Below, piece after piece: positions 1 through 9,093 of a stretch of DNA of 64,000 bases. The notes beneath the pieces are model-generated. The model did not search any database. It worked only from the letters and a program-made list of their open reading frames with translations, and was not told the origin of the DNA. The stretch is from Tautonia sp040717455 (lineage in GTDB: Bacteria; Planctomycetota; Planctomycetia; Isosphaerales; Isosphaeraceae). A program made the translations under genes and the position numbers. The stretch lies in the NCBI RefSeq assembly GCF_040717455.1, contig NZ_JBFEFH010000018.1:1-64000 (forward strand), read 5' to 3'. Position 1 is the first letter of the stretch, and every line of letters begins with the position of its first letter.

Positions 1-34
1 CGACCAACGCAGGCGTGCGCAATCGTGCCAGGCG

Positions 35-1816
35 CTACGAATGGCGGAACATGTTCCAGAGCAGCCAGCCGCCGAGGACCACGGCGATGGCGTAGCCGGC
101 CACGCCGAGCGGGAGCATGCGAGGCCCGGCGTCGATGATCAAGGACGACCCGACGATCAGGCCGGCGATGACGATGCCGGCGGCCAGGGTGTTGCCGGTC
201 CGGGTCAGTTGCTTGACCAGCTGCTCGAATTTGTGCAGGTCGAACGTGACCCGGAGCTCTCCCCGCCGGATCGATTCGAGCGACTGGCCGAGGACCTCGG
301 GCAGCAGGGTGGCCACACGCTGCACGTCCTCGGCCGTGCGGGCGGCCGAGGTGAGCATCCGCCACGGACTGTAGCGCTTGCGGGTCAGCTCGGCGACGTA
401 GGGCCGGGCGTGGGTGGCCACGTCGAAGTGGGGGTCGAGGTGCCGGCCAACGCTCTCGATCGTGATCAGGGACCGGATCAGGAGCATCAGGTCCGGGGGC
501 AGCCGCAGGTGGTGGCTGCGGATCAGGGCGACCAGCTCGCCGAGGAGCTTCGAGAGGTCGATGTTGTCGAGCGTCAGCTCGGAGTAGGTCAGGACCATCT
601 CGCCGAGGTCGCGGCGGAGGGCGCGGTAGTCGACCCCCTCGCCGCTGATCTCCAGCTCGTCGAGCGCCCGCATCACGCGGTCGGTGTCCTGGGCCATGAG
701 CCCGAGCAACAGGTCGGCGATGCGTTCGCGGGTGGGGAGGTCCATCTGGCCGAACAGCCCGTAGTCGAGCTGGACGACGATGCCGCCGGGGAGGACGCGG
801 AGGTTGCCGGGGTGCGGGTCGGCGTGGAAGAGGCCATACGTGAAGATCTGCTTGGCGAGCAGGACGCCGCCGCGGACCGCGACCTCCTCGGGGGTGACGC
901 CCAGGGCCCGGATGCCGTCGAGGTCGTCGACGTCGACGCCGTCGATCCGCTCCATCGTCAGGATGCGGCCGGTCGAGAGGTGCTCGATGGCCTCGGGCAC
1001 GTAGGCATAAGGCTCGTTCGCCAGTTGCAGCTTGCAGCGCTGCATGGTGCGGCGTTCGGCGTTCAGGTCGAGCTCTCGCTTGAGGTTGCGCTCAAATTCC
1101 TTCGCCAACGCCATGGGGCGAGCGGCGGCGATCCAGGGGATCCGACGCTCGGCCAGGTGGGCGAGGTTGCGGAGGATGTCCAGGTCGGCCTGGACCACCT
1201 TCTCGATCCCCGGGCGCCGGATCTTGAGCACGACCGAGCGGCCGTCGAGCAGGGTGGCGGCGTGGACCTGGGAGATCGAGGCCGAGGCCAGCGGGACCGG
1301 GTCGATCGCGGCGAAGAAGGTCTCGGGAGGCCCGAGGTCCTCGCGGATCATCGCCTCGGCCTCGGCGAAGGGGAAGGGGCGGACCTCGTCTCGCAGGAGG
1401 CTCAGCTCCTGGATGTACGAGTCGGGCATCAGGTCGGGCCGGGTGCTGAGCAACTGGCCGAGCTTCACGAAGGTCGGGCCGAGGTCCTCGCAGACCATCC
1501 GCAGCCGCATGGCGCGGTCGGCGGGCGGGATGTTCTCTTCCCCCAGCGCGATCTGCTCCAGGGGGCGGACGAGCCCCTCGATGTGGATGGCGGAGACGAC
1601 GTCCTGATATCCGTAGCGGAGCAGGGTCGAGAGGATTTGCCGATACCGCGGCAGGTCGCGGAGGTGGCCGACGGTTTCGCGAAGCACCGGGCGAAGCGCC
1701 TCTACAAATGAAGATGAAGGGGAAAAAGCGAACGCCGCGATCGCAGCCGAGGGTCGAGACGCGGGGCCGGCCCGGGCCGCGGATCGGCTCCCGATCGACG
1801 TTGCTTCCGCGGACAA
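35..1816 (-). CDS. ABC1/UbiB-family atypical protein kinase
   Basis: A 593-residue member of the UbiB/AarF/ABC1 kinase-like family, whose members support isoprenoid-quinone metabolism at the membrane. Visible signatures are the family KxGQ motif (KLGQ, residues 118-121), an invariant-lysine strand (VVLKIRRPG), the catalytic-loop equivalent HADPHPGN and a metal-binding DYG in the DFG position. The C-terminus has two hydrophobic segments (GIVIAGLIVGSSLII and GYAIAVVLGGWLLWNMF), the usual membrane anchor. The first ~35 residues are low-complexity Ala/Ser, so the true start may lie downstream, but no better Met is near. The neighbours are unrelated, so the pathway is inferred from the family only. 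The family call is firm, the substrate is unknown. Confidence 0.93.
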   Translation of the reverse strand: MSAEATSIGSRSAARAGPASRPSAAIAAFAFSPSSSFVEALRPVLRETVGHLRDLPRYRQILSTLLRYGYQDVVSAIHIEGLVRPLEQIALGEENIPPADRAMRLRMVCEDLGPTFVKLGQLLSTRPDLMPDSYIQELSLLRDEVRPFPFAEAEAMIREDLGPPETFFAAIDPVPLASASISQVHAATLLDGRSVVLKIRRPGIEKVVQADLDILRNLAHLAERRIPWIAAARPMALAKEFERNLKRELDLNAERRTMQRCKLQLANEPYAYVPEAIEHLSTGRILTMERIDGVDVDDLDGIRALGVTPEEVAVRGGVLLAKQIFTYGLFHADPHPGNLRVLPGGIVVQLDYGLFGQMDLPTRERIADLLLGLMAQDTDRVMRALDELEISGEGVDYRALRRDLGEMVLTYSELTLDNIDLSKLLGELVALIRSHHLRLPPDLMLLIRSLITIESVGRHLDPHFDVATHARPYVAELTRKRYSPWRMLTSAARTAEDVQRVATLLPEVLGQSLESIRRGELRVTFDLHKFEQLVKQLTRTGNTLAAGIVIAGLIVGSSLIIDAGPRMLPLGVAGYAIAVVLGGWLLWNMFRHS

Positions 1817-2116
1817 CCAGGAAAAAGCGTCGAGGGGGATGGGACGGGGCGGGACCTGCGGCCCCGCTCGACGGTCGTCGCCAAACGCGGGCCGGGCAGA
1901 CGATAGCCTACCCGAGTGTCGCAGGCCGGCTCAAGCCGTCAAGCCCTTCCTTCCGCCGCGGGCCGGCGGGGGGGCTGTGGCCGGGGAGCAACCGCCCCGA
2001 CCCGGACCCGGGGTTGTGGCGAGGTGCCCCTCCCGAGTAGACTGAGACCACTGGAGGTCCTGGCGTTGAACTCTTGATGTCAGGACGACCCCGGCCCGAA
2101 ACCCTGGGAAGACCTC
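1817..2116. other. Intergenic region between divergent genes
   Basis: About 300 bp of GC-rich sequence between the start of the UbiB gene (minus) and a small plus-strand gene. It must hold both promoters, but I see no convincing -35/-10 pair and no reading frame with protein-like composition. The only ribosome-binding candidate is a weak GGGAAG five bases before the ATG at 2117. Confidence 0.4.
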
Positions 2117-2446
2117 ATGCCCGTCGATCAATCCGTCGAATCGCCCGTCCGGGTCATCGAAGACGCTGATGACCTGTCCGAGGCTCGGCTGGAAGCCGCC
2201 GGTTTCATCTTCCACGGTACGGTCCCTGAGCCCGATGCCCCTCGTCGGGCCGTTCGAGCGACGACCAACCTCTTGCACTTCGCACGATGCCCCAAGGTCG
2301 ATCGGGGACAGAACGATCCGGACTTGCTCTGGTTCCGTACCATCCGGATTGCCAAGCGACACCTCGACGATTCCGTCGGCACCGGCCGCTGGAAGTGGTG
2401 CAAGCATTGCCAGCAGGAAGTCACCCAGCGCCTGCTGAACGAGTGA
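2117..2446 (+). CDS. Small hypothetical protein with a possible zinc ribbon
   Basis: A 109-residue protein that I do not recognise as a named family. The sequence contains LHFARCP about two thirds along and WKWCKHCQQEV near the end, so three Cys and nearby His could form a small zinc site; this is inference. An acidic first 30 residues and a C-terminal Cys/His cluster give it a protein-like composition unlike the arginine- or proline-rich shadow frames. A GGGAAG sits five bases before the ATG, and a hairpin with a T-rich tail lies about 135 bases downstream in the same direction, which supports a real transcript. A competing antisense frame overlaps it but lacks these signals. Confidence 0.6.
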   Translation: MPVDQSVESPVRVIEDADDLSEARLEAAGFIFHGTVPEPDAPRRAVRATTNLLHFARCPKVDRGQNDPDLLWFRTIRIAKRHLDDSVGTGRWKWCKHCQQEVTQRLLNE

Positions 2447-2582
2447 CCTTGCCCTGGCGCGATCGGATTCACGACGGGATGACGATGATGGCGACCGCGA
2501 TCCCTTTTCGAATCGCGCTGAGCCGCCATCACGTCTGAGTCTACCTGATCGCTCTCGAGACCGTCACATTCCGCCGAGGAAA

Positions 2583-2618
2583 CCCGAGCGATGTTCGATC
2601 GCTCGGGGTCCTTGTTTT
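2583..2618. terminator. Rho-independent terminator, probably bidirectional
   Basis: A perfect 10-bp stem (CCCGAGCGAT at 2583-2592, ATCGCTCGGG at 2598-2607) with a GTTCG loop, followed on the plus strand by TCCTTGTTTT. On the minus strand the same stem is followed by TTTCC. It sits between the convergent 109-aa gene and the large beta-helix gene, so it can serve both. Confidence 0.8.
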
Positions 2619-2666
2619 GAGTGTTGAAATCCGGATGTTCGCAGGTGAACACGACAACGGCTCAGT

Positions 2667-5600
2667 CTATTTGAGGCCCGGTCGGAACCCCTGACCGGCG
2701 ACCCGAGCCGGTCGTTCCGGCGGACTGACCACCGGTCGAGTCCCTTGAAGCGCGATTTGCCGGGCCTGGATGCGATCGAGCTGCGCCGCTCGACGCTGCG
2801 CGAGGCGCTCGCGCTGGGCCTCCCGAATCAGGGCCATCCGCTCGCGCCAGGAAACCGCGGGGGCTTGCTCCCCTCGGGGGGACGTCGGGGTGCTGCCGCC
2901 GCCGGAGGCGATCGGATCGACCGTCGGTCCCGCCACGGCCGGGGAAGAGGTCCGCAAGGCCGGATTGACCGGGCCGCCGTCGAGGTTCACGCCGACGGTG
3001 GACCCGTCGCTGAAGTGCAGGCGGATGAAGTAGGGGCGGCCGGCCTCGACCATGTACGGCTGCACGTACAGCTCGGCCCGATCGGTGCCGGGGGCGTGGA
3101 TCAGGGCGGCCTTCCAGTAGACGGCGCTGGCCGTGTTGTACTGCCAGATGCCGCCCCCCCAGCCTCGGATCTCGGCCGAGACGATCGAGCGGTCGGTCGG
3201 CAGTCCGGTCAGGGCGAAGCCGACGTCCTGGTAGCCGTCGGGGGCGGTCTGGCTGACCGAACGGCCCACGAGGTCGACCCCCGGCCGCTGCCCGAGCCAG
3301 ATCCCCTTCGGGGCGGGCAGGGCGGCCGTAATCGTCGCCTCGGCCCCCAGGTTCCCGGCGGCGTCGATCGCCCGGACCGAGACCGGGGTCGGGTCGAACG
3401 GCAGGCCGCGCGCCCGGAACGAGGTGGCACCGGCCAGCGGGATCGTCGGGCCGTTGCCCACGCGGTAGACGTAATCGACCGCGTCGGGCAGCCGTTGGAA
3501 CGAGACGCGACCCTCTCCCAGGTGCGTCAGGGCCGCGACCGGGGCGGGCGGCGCGGTGTCGATCCGCACGACAACCGGGGGCCCGTCGCTGGCGTTGCCG
3601 GCGGCGTCGATCCGGCGGACGGCGAAGGTGTAGGCCCCATCGGGCAGCGGGCCGTCGGTCCGCAATTGCCCGGAGCCGGTGACCTGGTCGACCGGCTGGC
3701 CGTCGCGGAGCAGGATCAGGCGGTCGAGGTTGGGGATCACCGCCTGGAAGGTCGGTCGGTTCAGGCGGGTGACATTGTCGGCGCTGGAGAAGCCGGTGTC
3801 CTGGCCGGGGCCCAGCTTCGCGGCGACCGGCGAGGGGGCTGTCGTGTCGATCGTGATCGCGAGCGGTTCGCCGAGCGTTGCATTGCCGGCGGCGTCGATC
3901 CGACGGACGGCAAGCCGATGCTCGCCGTCGGGCAACGGGGAGCCGACCCGCAAGGCCCCGGGGCCGAGGCGTCGGGCAAGCTCTGCCTCGGTCCCATTGA
4001 CGAGCCGGACCAGGACGAACGTGTCGCTCGCCTCTCCCTCGACGACCAGCTCGGGCGCGGCGATGCGCGTGATGCGATCGGTGGTCGAGCTGCCGGTGTC
4101 CTGTCCTGGCCCGAGCCTGGGAGTCACGGCCGAGGGCGGGGTCGTGTCGAGCGTGATCGTCAACCGGGCTTCGGGGCCGGGGCGTCCGTAGTCGTCGATC
4201 GCCCGGACGAAGATGGCGGTGGTGCCGTCGGCGAGATTCTTGGGCAGGAAGCCGTCGGCGTTCGAGATCGGCTGGAAGGTGCTTTGCCCGTCGAGCCGGT
4301 ATTCGAGGCCGACGGCCCACTCGGGGCGATTGAACGCGAGCCGGGGGTCGGAGGTCAGGCGGTCGGTCGGGCTGAGGCCGGTGTCGGCCACCAATCGCAG
4401 GCCGGTCGGGGCGCTCAGGGGTTGCTCGGGGAGCGGGATCGACTGGGTCGAGACGGCCGAGCCGTTGAGGGTCATGGTGTCGGCCTTGATCGCCGCGCCA
4501 CCGGTGATCGACGGCGGGAGCTTGACGACGTTGCCGCCGACCGTCATCCGGATCTCGATCGGGTCGATCGATCGAGGGTCGCCGAGGAGCATGGCCGTCG
4601 GCGGGGTCGAGGTGCTGAACTGGGAGAAGAAGGCAGGGGACCAGGCGAACAGGTTGTCTTGAATCCGGAGATCGACATAGGTCCTCCCCTGACTTCGTTT
4701 CCCCTGGGGGTAGCGGACGATCCCGGCGTCGAGGCCGCCCTGGCTGTCCTCGATCGTGTTGCCGACGAACCGGACGTCCAGTTGCGGCGTGTGGGTCCAG
4801 GCCCAGTGGACGGTCGATTCGGACGCGGCCGACTCGATCCGGACCGGGGCCCCGCCGAGGATGTGATTGCCCCGCACCTCGGCGCCGAAATGCGCCCCGG
4901 CGAGGACGATCGGCGAGGCCTCGGAACCCCCTCGGACATCCACATGATTGTCGGAGATCACCAGATCGACGAAGCCCGACGACACCGAGACGGCCCCGAG
5001 CGAGCGGCCGGTCGGCAAGGGGCGATCGAGCAAAAGGGTCTGCGGGTCGATCACGTGGGCCACCCGCCGCCACTGGCCGGCATCGGGGCCGGACAGGACC
5101 GCGACCACGTCTCCCGACCGGATCGCCCGGCCCTGGGGGGCGGGAATCTGCAGGATCAGGCCGTCGGCCGAGAGGGCGAGCGGCATCCCCTCGAAGGGGA
5201 CGTGATAGGCCTCGGTGAGGATGACCTCGGGGTTGTTCGGGTGGGGCTGGGGGTCGTCGTCCCTCGGGCCGATCCCCTCGACCCGGTTGCGCTCGACCCT
5301 CATGTTCGAGCCGTCCTGGGCCATGACCAGGAAGCGGTAGGTCTTGCCCGAGCCGGGCAGGGGGGAGGCGACGTTGTCCCGGATGGTGACGTCGTGCGCC
5401 CAGTTCATGGCGAAGACGTCGTGCGTCCAGGTGCCCGGCATGGCGCCGAGGTAGGTGTTGCCGGCGATCTCCCAGGGGCCGTTGAAGACCCGGACCGATC
5501 CGCCTCGCAGCTGGTTGCCGAGAATCCGGCCGTTCTCGGCCGAGGTCAGATTGACGAGCAGGGCCGCGTATTCGAGCGGGCCGCCGACGGCCGAGGCCGG

Positions 5601-7190
5601 CGGGCCTTGCAGGTCGAGGTTCGAGAGGACCAGGCCGACCTTGGCCGTGCCGGTTGCCTTGTCGCGGCCGTCGGTGCTGGCGATGACCGCCGGGTCATAA
5701 GGGACCGACCAGTCCCAGCGGACCGGCCCGGCAAATCGCACGGCGAAGCCGTCGAGCGTGGTGTTGCCGTGGTGGATGGTGATGGCCGAGGGCCAGCCCG
5801 GGGCGTCTTCGGCTTGCGAGAACCGGAGGGTCGCGCCCGGGTCGGCCGTGATCCGGATGGCCCGGTTGAGGACCAGGGGGCGATCCAGCTCATAAACGCC
5901 GCTCGACAGGTGGACGGCTCCGAAACCATCGACGAGGGCCTGGAGGTCGTCTCCCGGCCGGGCGACGGCGCGGGACGATTCCGGCCGAGGGGCCCGGAGG
6001 GTCGAGTCGATCGGCCCGTGATTGATTCGGACGAGGGAGAAGGTGCCGTCGTCGTACTGGAGCCGGAGGGTCATCACGCCCGGCTCGGCCTCCTCTCGGG
6101 CGGCGAAGGCGATCGAGGCGCGGGTGGGATCGCCCGGATCGCGGCGGAAGGTCAGCGGCCGGGAGGACGGTTCGAGCGCGACCGAGCCGGTGGTCGAGGG
6201 ATTGGCGTAGGCCCAGGTCACCCCTCGGTCGGTGCCGCTGAGCGAGGCCCCGACGACGGTGCGATCCGATGGCAAGCCCGCCAGGGCCACCCCCGAGGCG
6301 CCGGGGCCGGCGGTCGGGTCATTCGACTGGCCGAGCCACTGGGCGCCGATGGAGTCGGACCGGATCGGCACGGCCGGGGCGGGGGGGACGAGGAGGCCCG
6401 GGGTGCTCGGCCCGGCGGTCAGGTCGACCAGCTCGATGGTGTTGTCGGCGTAGAAGATGGTGACGGTCAGGGGGAGGCCGTCCAGGTCGAGTTCGGGCTG
6501 GAGGTAGAGGGAGCCTTGCGTGGGATCGGCCGGATTTCGGACGAACTCGGCGTTGGGCAGCCCCTTGGGGTTCGCGCCCGACTGCCAGGCGAGGCTGCCG
6601 GGACCTCTGACGTCGATGGTGGTGATGGGGACCGTCGGCGTCAGGTTGGCCATGGCGATGACCGTGTCCTGACGGCCGTCGGGGCCGACCGACGCTCCGG
6701 GGCCGACCCGATCGGAGCCGTCCTGGCCGACCCAGGAGAGCCTGGCCGAGAGCTCGGGCACGCGGAAGGTCGGGTCGGCGATCCCCCCGGCGAAGGAGAC
6801 GAGGGTGGTCGACCCGTCCTCGAACCAGAGCCGGACGCTGAACGGCCGGCCGACCTCGACCCGGTTCGGCTCGAAGAACAGGTCGGCCTTCGGCGAGTCG
6901 TTCACGCGGACGAGGGCGGCGGCCCAGTGGACCCCGGACCCGTTGTAGGTCCAGATCCCGCCGCCATAGCCCCGGATCTCGGCCGAGGTCACGGCCCGAT
7001 CGGCGGGGAGGCCGTCGAGGGTGATGCGGATGTCCTGGACACTATTGGGCCCGGGGGCGGTCGAGCGGCCGACGAGGTCGTGGCCATCCTGGCCGACCCA
7101 GGTCGCGATCGGCGCGAGGCCGCTCATCAACGTCCGGATTTCCAACGTGTCACACACAGGTCGAACGGGACGCTTCCGTGACGTGCTCAT
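2667..7190 (-). CDS. Giant secreted LEPR-XLL protein: repeated 115-aa modules, beta-helix and Ig-like domains
   Basis: A 1507-residue exported or surface protein, counted from the ATG at 7190 (MSTSRKRPV). That start puts the planctomycete LEPR-XLL-type motif (LEIRTLMSG) at residues 16-24; the frame stays open a further 32 codons upstream. Three copies of a module that opens W(V/L)GQ follow at about 28-143, 151-262 and 282-399. Next comes a right-handed beta-helix-like region from about 405 (LDGFAVRF, RILGNQLRGG, IRDNVA, VEGNHI-type rungs). Three Ig-like repeats follow, carrying DTTPPS...GPGQDTG and RRIDAAGNA motifs. A fourth module copy at about 1295-1413 closely matches the first. A ~94-residue Arg/Gln-rich tail ends the protein. 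There is no catalytic signature I can assign, so adhesion or extracellular polysaccharide binding is inference. Confidence 0.88.
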   Translation of the reverse strand: MSTSRKRPVRPVCDTLEIRTLMSGLAPIATWVGQDGHDLVGRSTAPGPNSVQDIRITLDGLPADRAVTSAEIRGYGGGIWTYNGSGVHWAAALVRVNDSPKADLFFEPNRVEVGRPFSVRLWFEDGSTTLVSFAGGIADPTFRVPELSARLSWVGQDGSDRVGPGASVGPDGRQDTVIAMANLTPTVPITTIDVRGPGSLAWQSGANPKGLPNAEFVRNPADPTQGSLYLQPELDLDGLPLTVTIFYADNTIELVDLTAGPSTPGLLVPPAPAVPIRSDSIGAQWLGQSNDPTAGPGASGVALAGLPSDRTVVGASLSGTDRGVTWAYANPSTTGSVALEPSSRPLTFRRDPGDPTRASIAFAAREEAEPGVMTLRLQYDDGTFSLVRINHGPIDSTLRAPRPESSRAVARPGDDLQALVDGFGAVHLSSGVYELDRPLVLNRAIRITADPGATLRFSQAEDAPGWPSAITIHHGNTTLDGFAVRFAGPVRWDWSVPYDPAVIASTDGRDKATGTAKVGLVLSNLDLQGPPASAVGGPLEYAALLVNLTSAENGRILGNQLRGGSVRVFNGPWEIAGNTYLGAMPGTWTHDVFAMNWAHDVTIRDNVASPLPGSGKTYRFLVMAQDGSNMRVERNRVEGIGPRDDDPQPHPNNPEVILTEAYHVPFEGMPLALSADGLILQIPAPQGRAIRSGDVVAVLSGPDAGQWRRVAHVIDPQTLLLDRPLPTGRSLGAVSVSSGFVDLVISDNHVDVRGGSEASPIVLAGAHFGAEVRGNHILGGAPVRIESAASESTVHWAWTHTPQLDVRFVGNTIEDSQGGLDAGIVRYPQGKRSQGRTYVDLRIQDNLFAWSPAFFSQFSTSTPPTAMLLGDPRSIDPIEIRMTVGGNVVKLPPSITGGAAIKADTMTLNGSAVSTQSIPLPEQPLSAPTGLRLVADTGLSPTDRLTSDPRLAFNRPEWAVGLEYRLDGQSTFQPISNADGFLPKNLADGTTAIFVRAIDDYGRPGPEARLTITLDTTPPSAVTPRLGPGQDTGSSTTDRITRIAAPELVVEGEASDTFVLVRLVNGTEAELARRLGPGALRVGSPLPDGEHRLAVRRIDAAGNATLGEPLAITIDTTAPSPVAAKLGPGQDTGFSSADNVTRLNRPTFQAVIPNLDRLILLRDGQPVDQVTGSGQLRTDGPLPDGAYTFAVRRIDAAGNASDGPPVVVRIDTAPPAPVAALTHLGEGRVSFQRLPDAVDYVYRVGNGPTIPLAGATSFRARGLPFDPTPVSVRAIDAAGNLGAEATITAALPAPKGIWLGQRPGVDLVGRSVSQTAPDGYQDVGFALTGLPTDRSIVSAEIRGWGGGIWQYNTASAVYWKAALIHAPGTDRAELYVQPYMVEAGRPYFIRLHFSDGSTVGVNLDGGPVNPALRTSSPAVAGPTVDPIASGGGSTPTSPRGEQAPAVSWRERMALIREAQRERLAQRRAAQLDRIQARQIALQGTRPVVSPPERPARVAGQGFRPGLK

Positions 7191-7582
7191 GACTGAGAAT
7201 GCCGAATCTCGAAGGTTACGTCGCCCGATCGATTCATCCCTGGTTGCGACAGGTAAAGTCCGTATGCCTCCCTGGCTCGATCCCAACAGGTTTTGATCGC
7301 CTGCAAATCAAGACGCACCAGTGCGTCCGTTCCGAACGGACGCGTGAGGCGCATCGGGGTGTCCGGGCCCGGAATCCGGCCCGCCTCGATTTCCCGACCC
7401 GGAGAGCGAACGCGGACGCCTGCCAGGACGGCAGGCGATCGAGAACCGACGACGGGGGTCGGCCCAGGCCGAGGCCGGGCGCCGACGAGATTGCGGCGCC
7501 AGTGCTCGGGGAGCGTGTCAGAGGCTCCTGCGGGTCCTTACCCGGAGCTTAACACGCGGTGCCCGATTCGGTCGGCAATTCC
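7191..7582. other. Intergenic leader with hairpins upstream of the giant secreted protein gene
   Basis: This 392-bp gap separates a small membrane-protein gene (stop at 7583) from the start of the giant gene, both on the minus strand. It contains two overlapping inverted repeats (7312-7342, listed separately) and a third hairpin, GCCTGCC / GGCAGGC, at 7418-7436 with a five-base loop. I see no protein-like frame and no clear promoter hexamers. Confidence 0.5.
7312..7342 (-). repeat. Two overlapping, mutually exclusive hairpins
   Basis: The first inverted repeat is GACGCAC / GTGCGTC (7312-7318 and 7321-7327). The second is CGTCCGTTC / GAACGGACG (7324-7332 and 7334-7342). They share bases 7324-7327, so only one can form at a time. 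On the minus strand the first stem is followed by TTGATTT. They lie about 120-150 bases before the giant gene's start and 240 bases after the preceding stop. Confidence 0.55.
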
Positions 7583-7972
7583 TCAAGATTGGAGGTCGGA
7601 TCGTTCGGGCCGCTGCTGGAAGACCCCCATCGGTCGGGTGCGGCCGATGAGCAGGAAGAGGATGATCCCCAGGGTCGGCACGGCGCAGAAGATGAGCAGT
7701 GACAACCAGGTACGCCAGCTCCTCGGGTCGGCCCGTTCCAGCAAGACGACCGCCGCCCAGGCCGCGGTCCCGAAGAAATCGAGCATGGCAAACGCGAAGA
7801 CGCGATCTTCGCGGAGCAGTTCCCAGAGCCGGGGGGAATCGAGTCCCACCGTTCGCTGAATCTCCCAGAGGAGCCAGAGTCCCAGCGGGGCGAAGCCGAT
7901 GAGAAGGAGCCAGCCTGTGATCGTCTTGCGGCTCGGCTCGACCGGTGCTGCGGTGGCGTTGTCGTGGTTCAT
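7583..7972 (-). CDS. Small integral membrane protein
   Basis: A 129-residue protein with three predicted membrane segments: about residues 19-37 (GWLLLIGFAPLGLWLLW), 60-80 (FAFAMLDFFGTAAWAAVVLL) and 88-112 (LSLLIFCAVPTLGIILFLLIG). The last segment, ending in a charged GRTRP and followed by a polar tail, resembles short PLDc_N-like membrane proteins, but I cannot name the family. The start is chosen at the ATG (MNHDNATAA) because sequence upstream of it is the antisense of proC. It is divergent from proC with about 200 bp between them. Confidence 0.8.
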   Translation of the reverse strand: MNHDNATAAPVEPSRKTITGWLLLIGFAPLGLWLLWEIQRTVGLDSPRLWELLREDRVFAFAMLDFFGTAAWAAVVLLERADPRSWRTWLSLLIFCAVPTLGIILFLLIGRTRPMGVFQQRPERSDLQS

Positions 7973-8176
7973 GGAAATCACCCGGCTCCAAATGCGGTTG
8001 GAGAAACAGGGGGAATGGCGGCTTGCCGCCGGATCGGGCCGGCGAACCCTCTCGGCTCCGGCGGCCTTGATGGTAGGATAGGCACCCGGACCGAGCATCG
8101 AGCACGGGGATCGGGGCACGGGCTCCGCATCGTCCGATCGGCCTCGCCCGTTTCGTGACCGAGGGACTGACTCATC

Positions 8177-9004
8177 ATGACCGGATCGTCTGCCGCCGCC
8201 GAGACGCGTTGGGGATTTCTGGGGGCGGGCAAGATGGCCTCGGCCCTGATCCGGGGGATGATCCGGGCCGGGGTGGTCGACCCGTCGGCGGTGGCCATCA
8301 GCGACCCGATGCCCGAGGCCCGGGAGGCGATGGCGGCCGAGGGGGTCGTGGCGTGCGGCTCGAATGCCGAGGTCGCCGCCCGGTGCGACGTGCTGGTGCT
8401 GGCGGTCAAGCCGCAGGCGATGGGGGCTGCGCTGGAGGAACTGGCCGGGGGGGGGCGGGGGAAGCTGGTGGTCTCGGTCGCCGCGGGGATCTCCGTGGCG
8501 AGCCTCGCGGCGGGGCTGGGGCCCGGGGCCCGGGTGGTCCGCGTGATGCCGAACACGCCGGCGCTGGTCGGCGAAGGGGCGGCGGCCTACTGCCTGGGGC
8601 CGGGAGTCTCGCCCGAGGATGAGGCCCTGGTGCTCCGGCTCTTGGAGTCGGTCGGCATCGCCCGACGGGTGCCCGAAGGGCTGATGGACGCCGCGACCGG
8701 CCTGTGCGGCAGCGGCCCGGCGTTCGTGTACGCCATGATCGAGGCGCTGTCCGATGGGGGCGTCCGCATGGGCCTGCCCCGCGACCTGGCCACGGCGATG
8801 GCGGCACAGACGGTGCTGGGGGCCGCCCGGATGGTCCTGGAAACCGGCTTGCATCCGGGGGTCTTGAAGGACCAGGTGACCAGCCCCGGCGGCACGACCA
8901 TCGCCGGCCTGCATGCCCTGGAACGCGGCGCCCTGCGCGCGACCTTGATCGACGCCGTCCAGGCGGCCACCCAGCGATCGGCGGAGCTGGCCGGCGACCG
9001 ATGA
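8177..9004 (+). CDS. proC: Pyrroline-5-carboxylate reductase
   Basis: A 275-residue ProC, the cytosolic enzyme that reduces 1-pyrroline-5-carboxylate to L-proline with NAD(P)H. The N-terminal Rossmann fingerprint is GFLGAGKMASALI (about residues 13-25). The coenzyme-binding VLAVKPQ and VRVMPNTPA segments follow. The C-terminal dimer and active-site signatures GLCGSGPAFVYAMIEAL and VTSPGGTTIAGL are intact. Length matches the family (about 270). The ATG start is accepted because it leaves only a short leader before the Rossmann strand. No other proline genes are adjacent, and the gene is convergent with the downstream LamG-type gene, 89 bp away. Confidence 0.97.
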   Translation: MTGSSAAAETRWGFLGAGKMASALIRGMIRAGVVDPSAVAISDPMPEAREAMAAEGVVACGSNAEVAARCDVLVLAVKPQAMGAALEELAGGGRGKLVVSVAAGISVASLAAGLGPGARVVRVMPNTPALVGEGAAAYCLGPGVSPEDEALVLRLLESVGIARRVPEGLMDAATGLCGSGPAFVYAMIEALSDGGVRMGLPRDLATAMAAQTVLGAARMVLETGLHPGVLKDQVTSPGGTTIAGLHALERGALRATLIDAVQAATQRSAELAGDR

Positions 9005-9093
9005 CGCTCGCCAGGCCCCCTGCGATCGAGGGCAGGGCAATCGTCATCGGTCGAGCGTTGGTCAGGGTTGCCGGGCTCCCGGGCTCCCTGCGA

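Noticed and set aside
2745..7181. A 1478-codon open frame on the plus strand opposite the beta-helix gene
   Set aside because: Its composition is Arg/Gly/Asp/Val-rich without domains, and it mirrors codons of a clearly real gene with repeats and domains on the minus strand. It is a GC-bias shadow.
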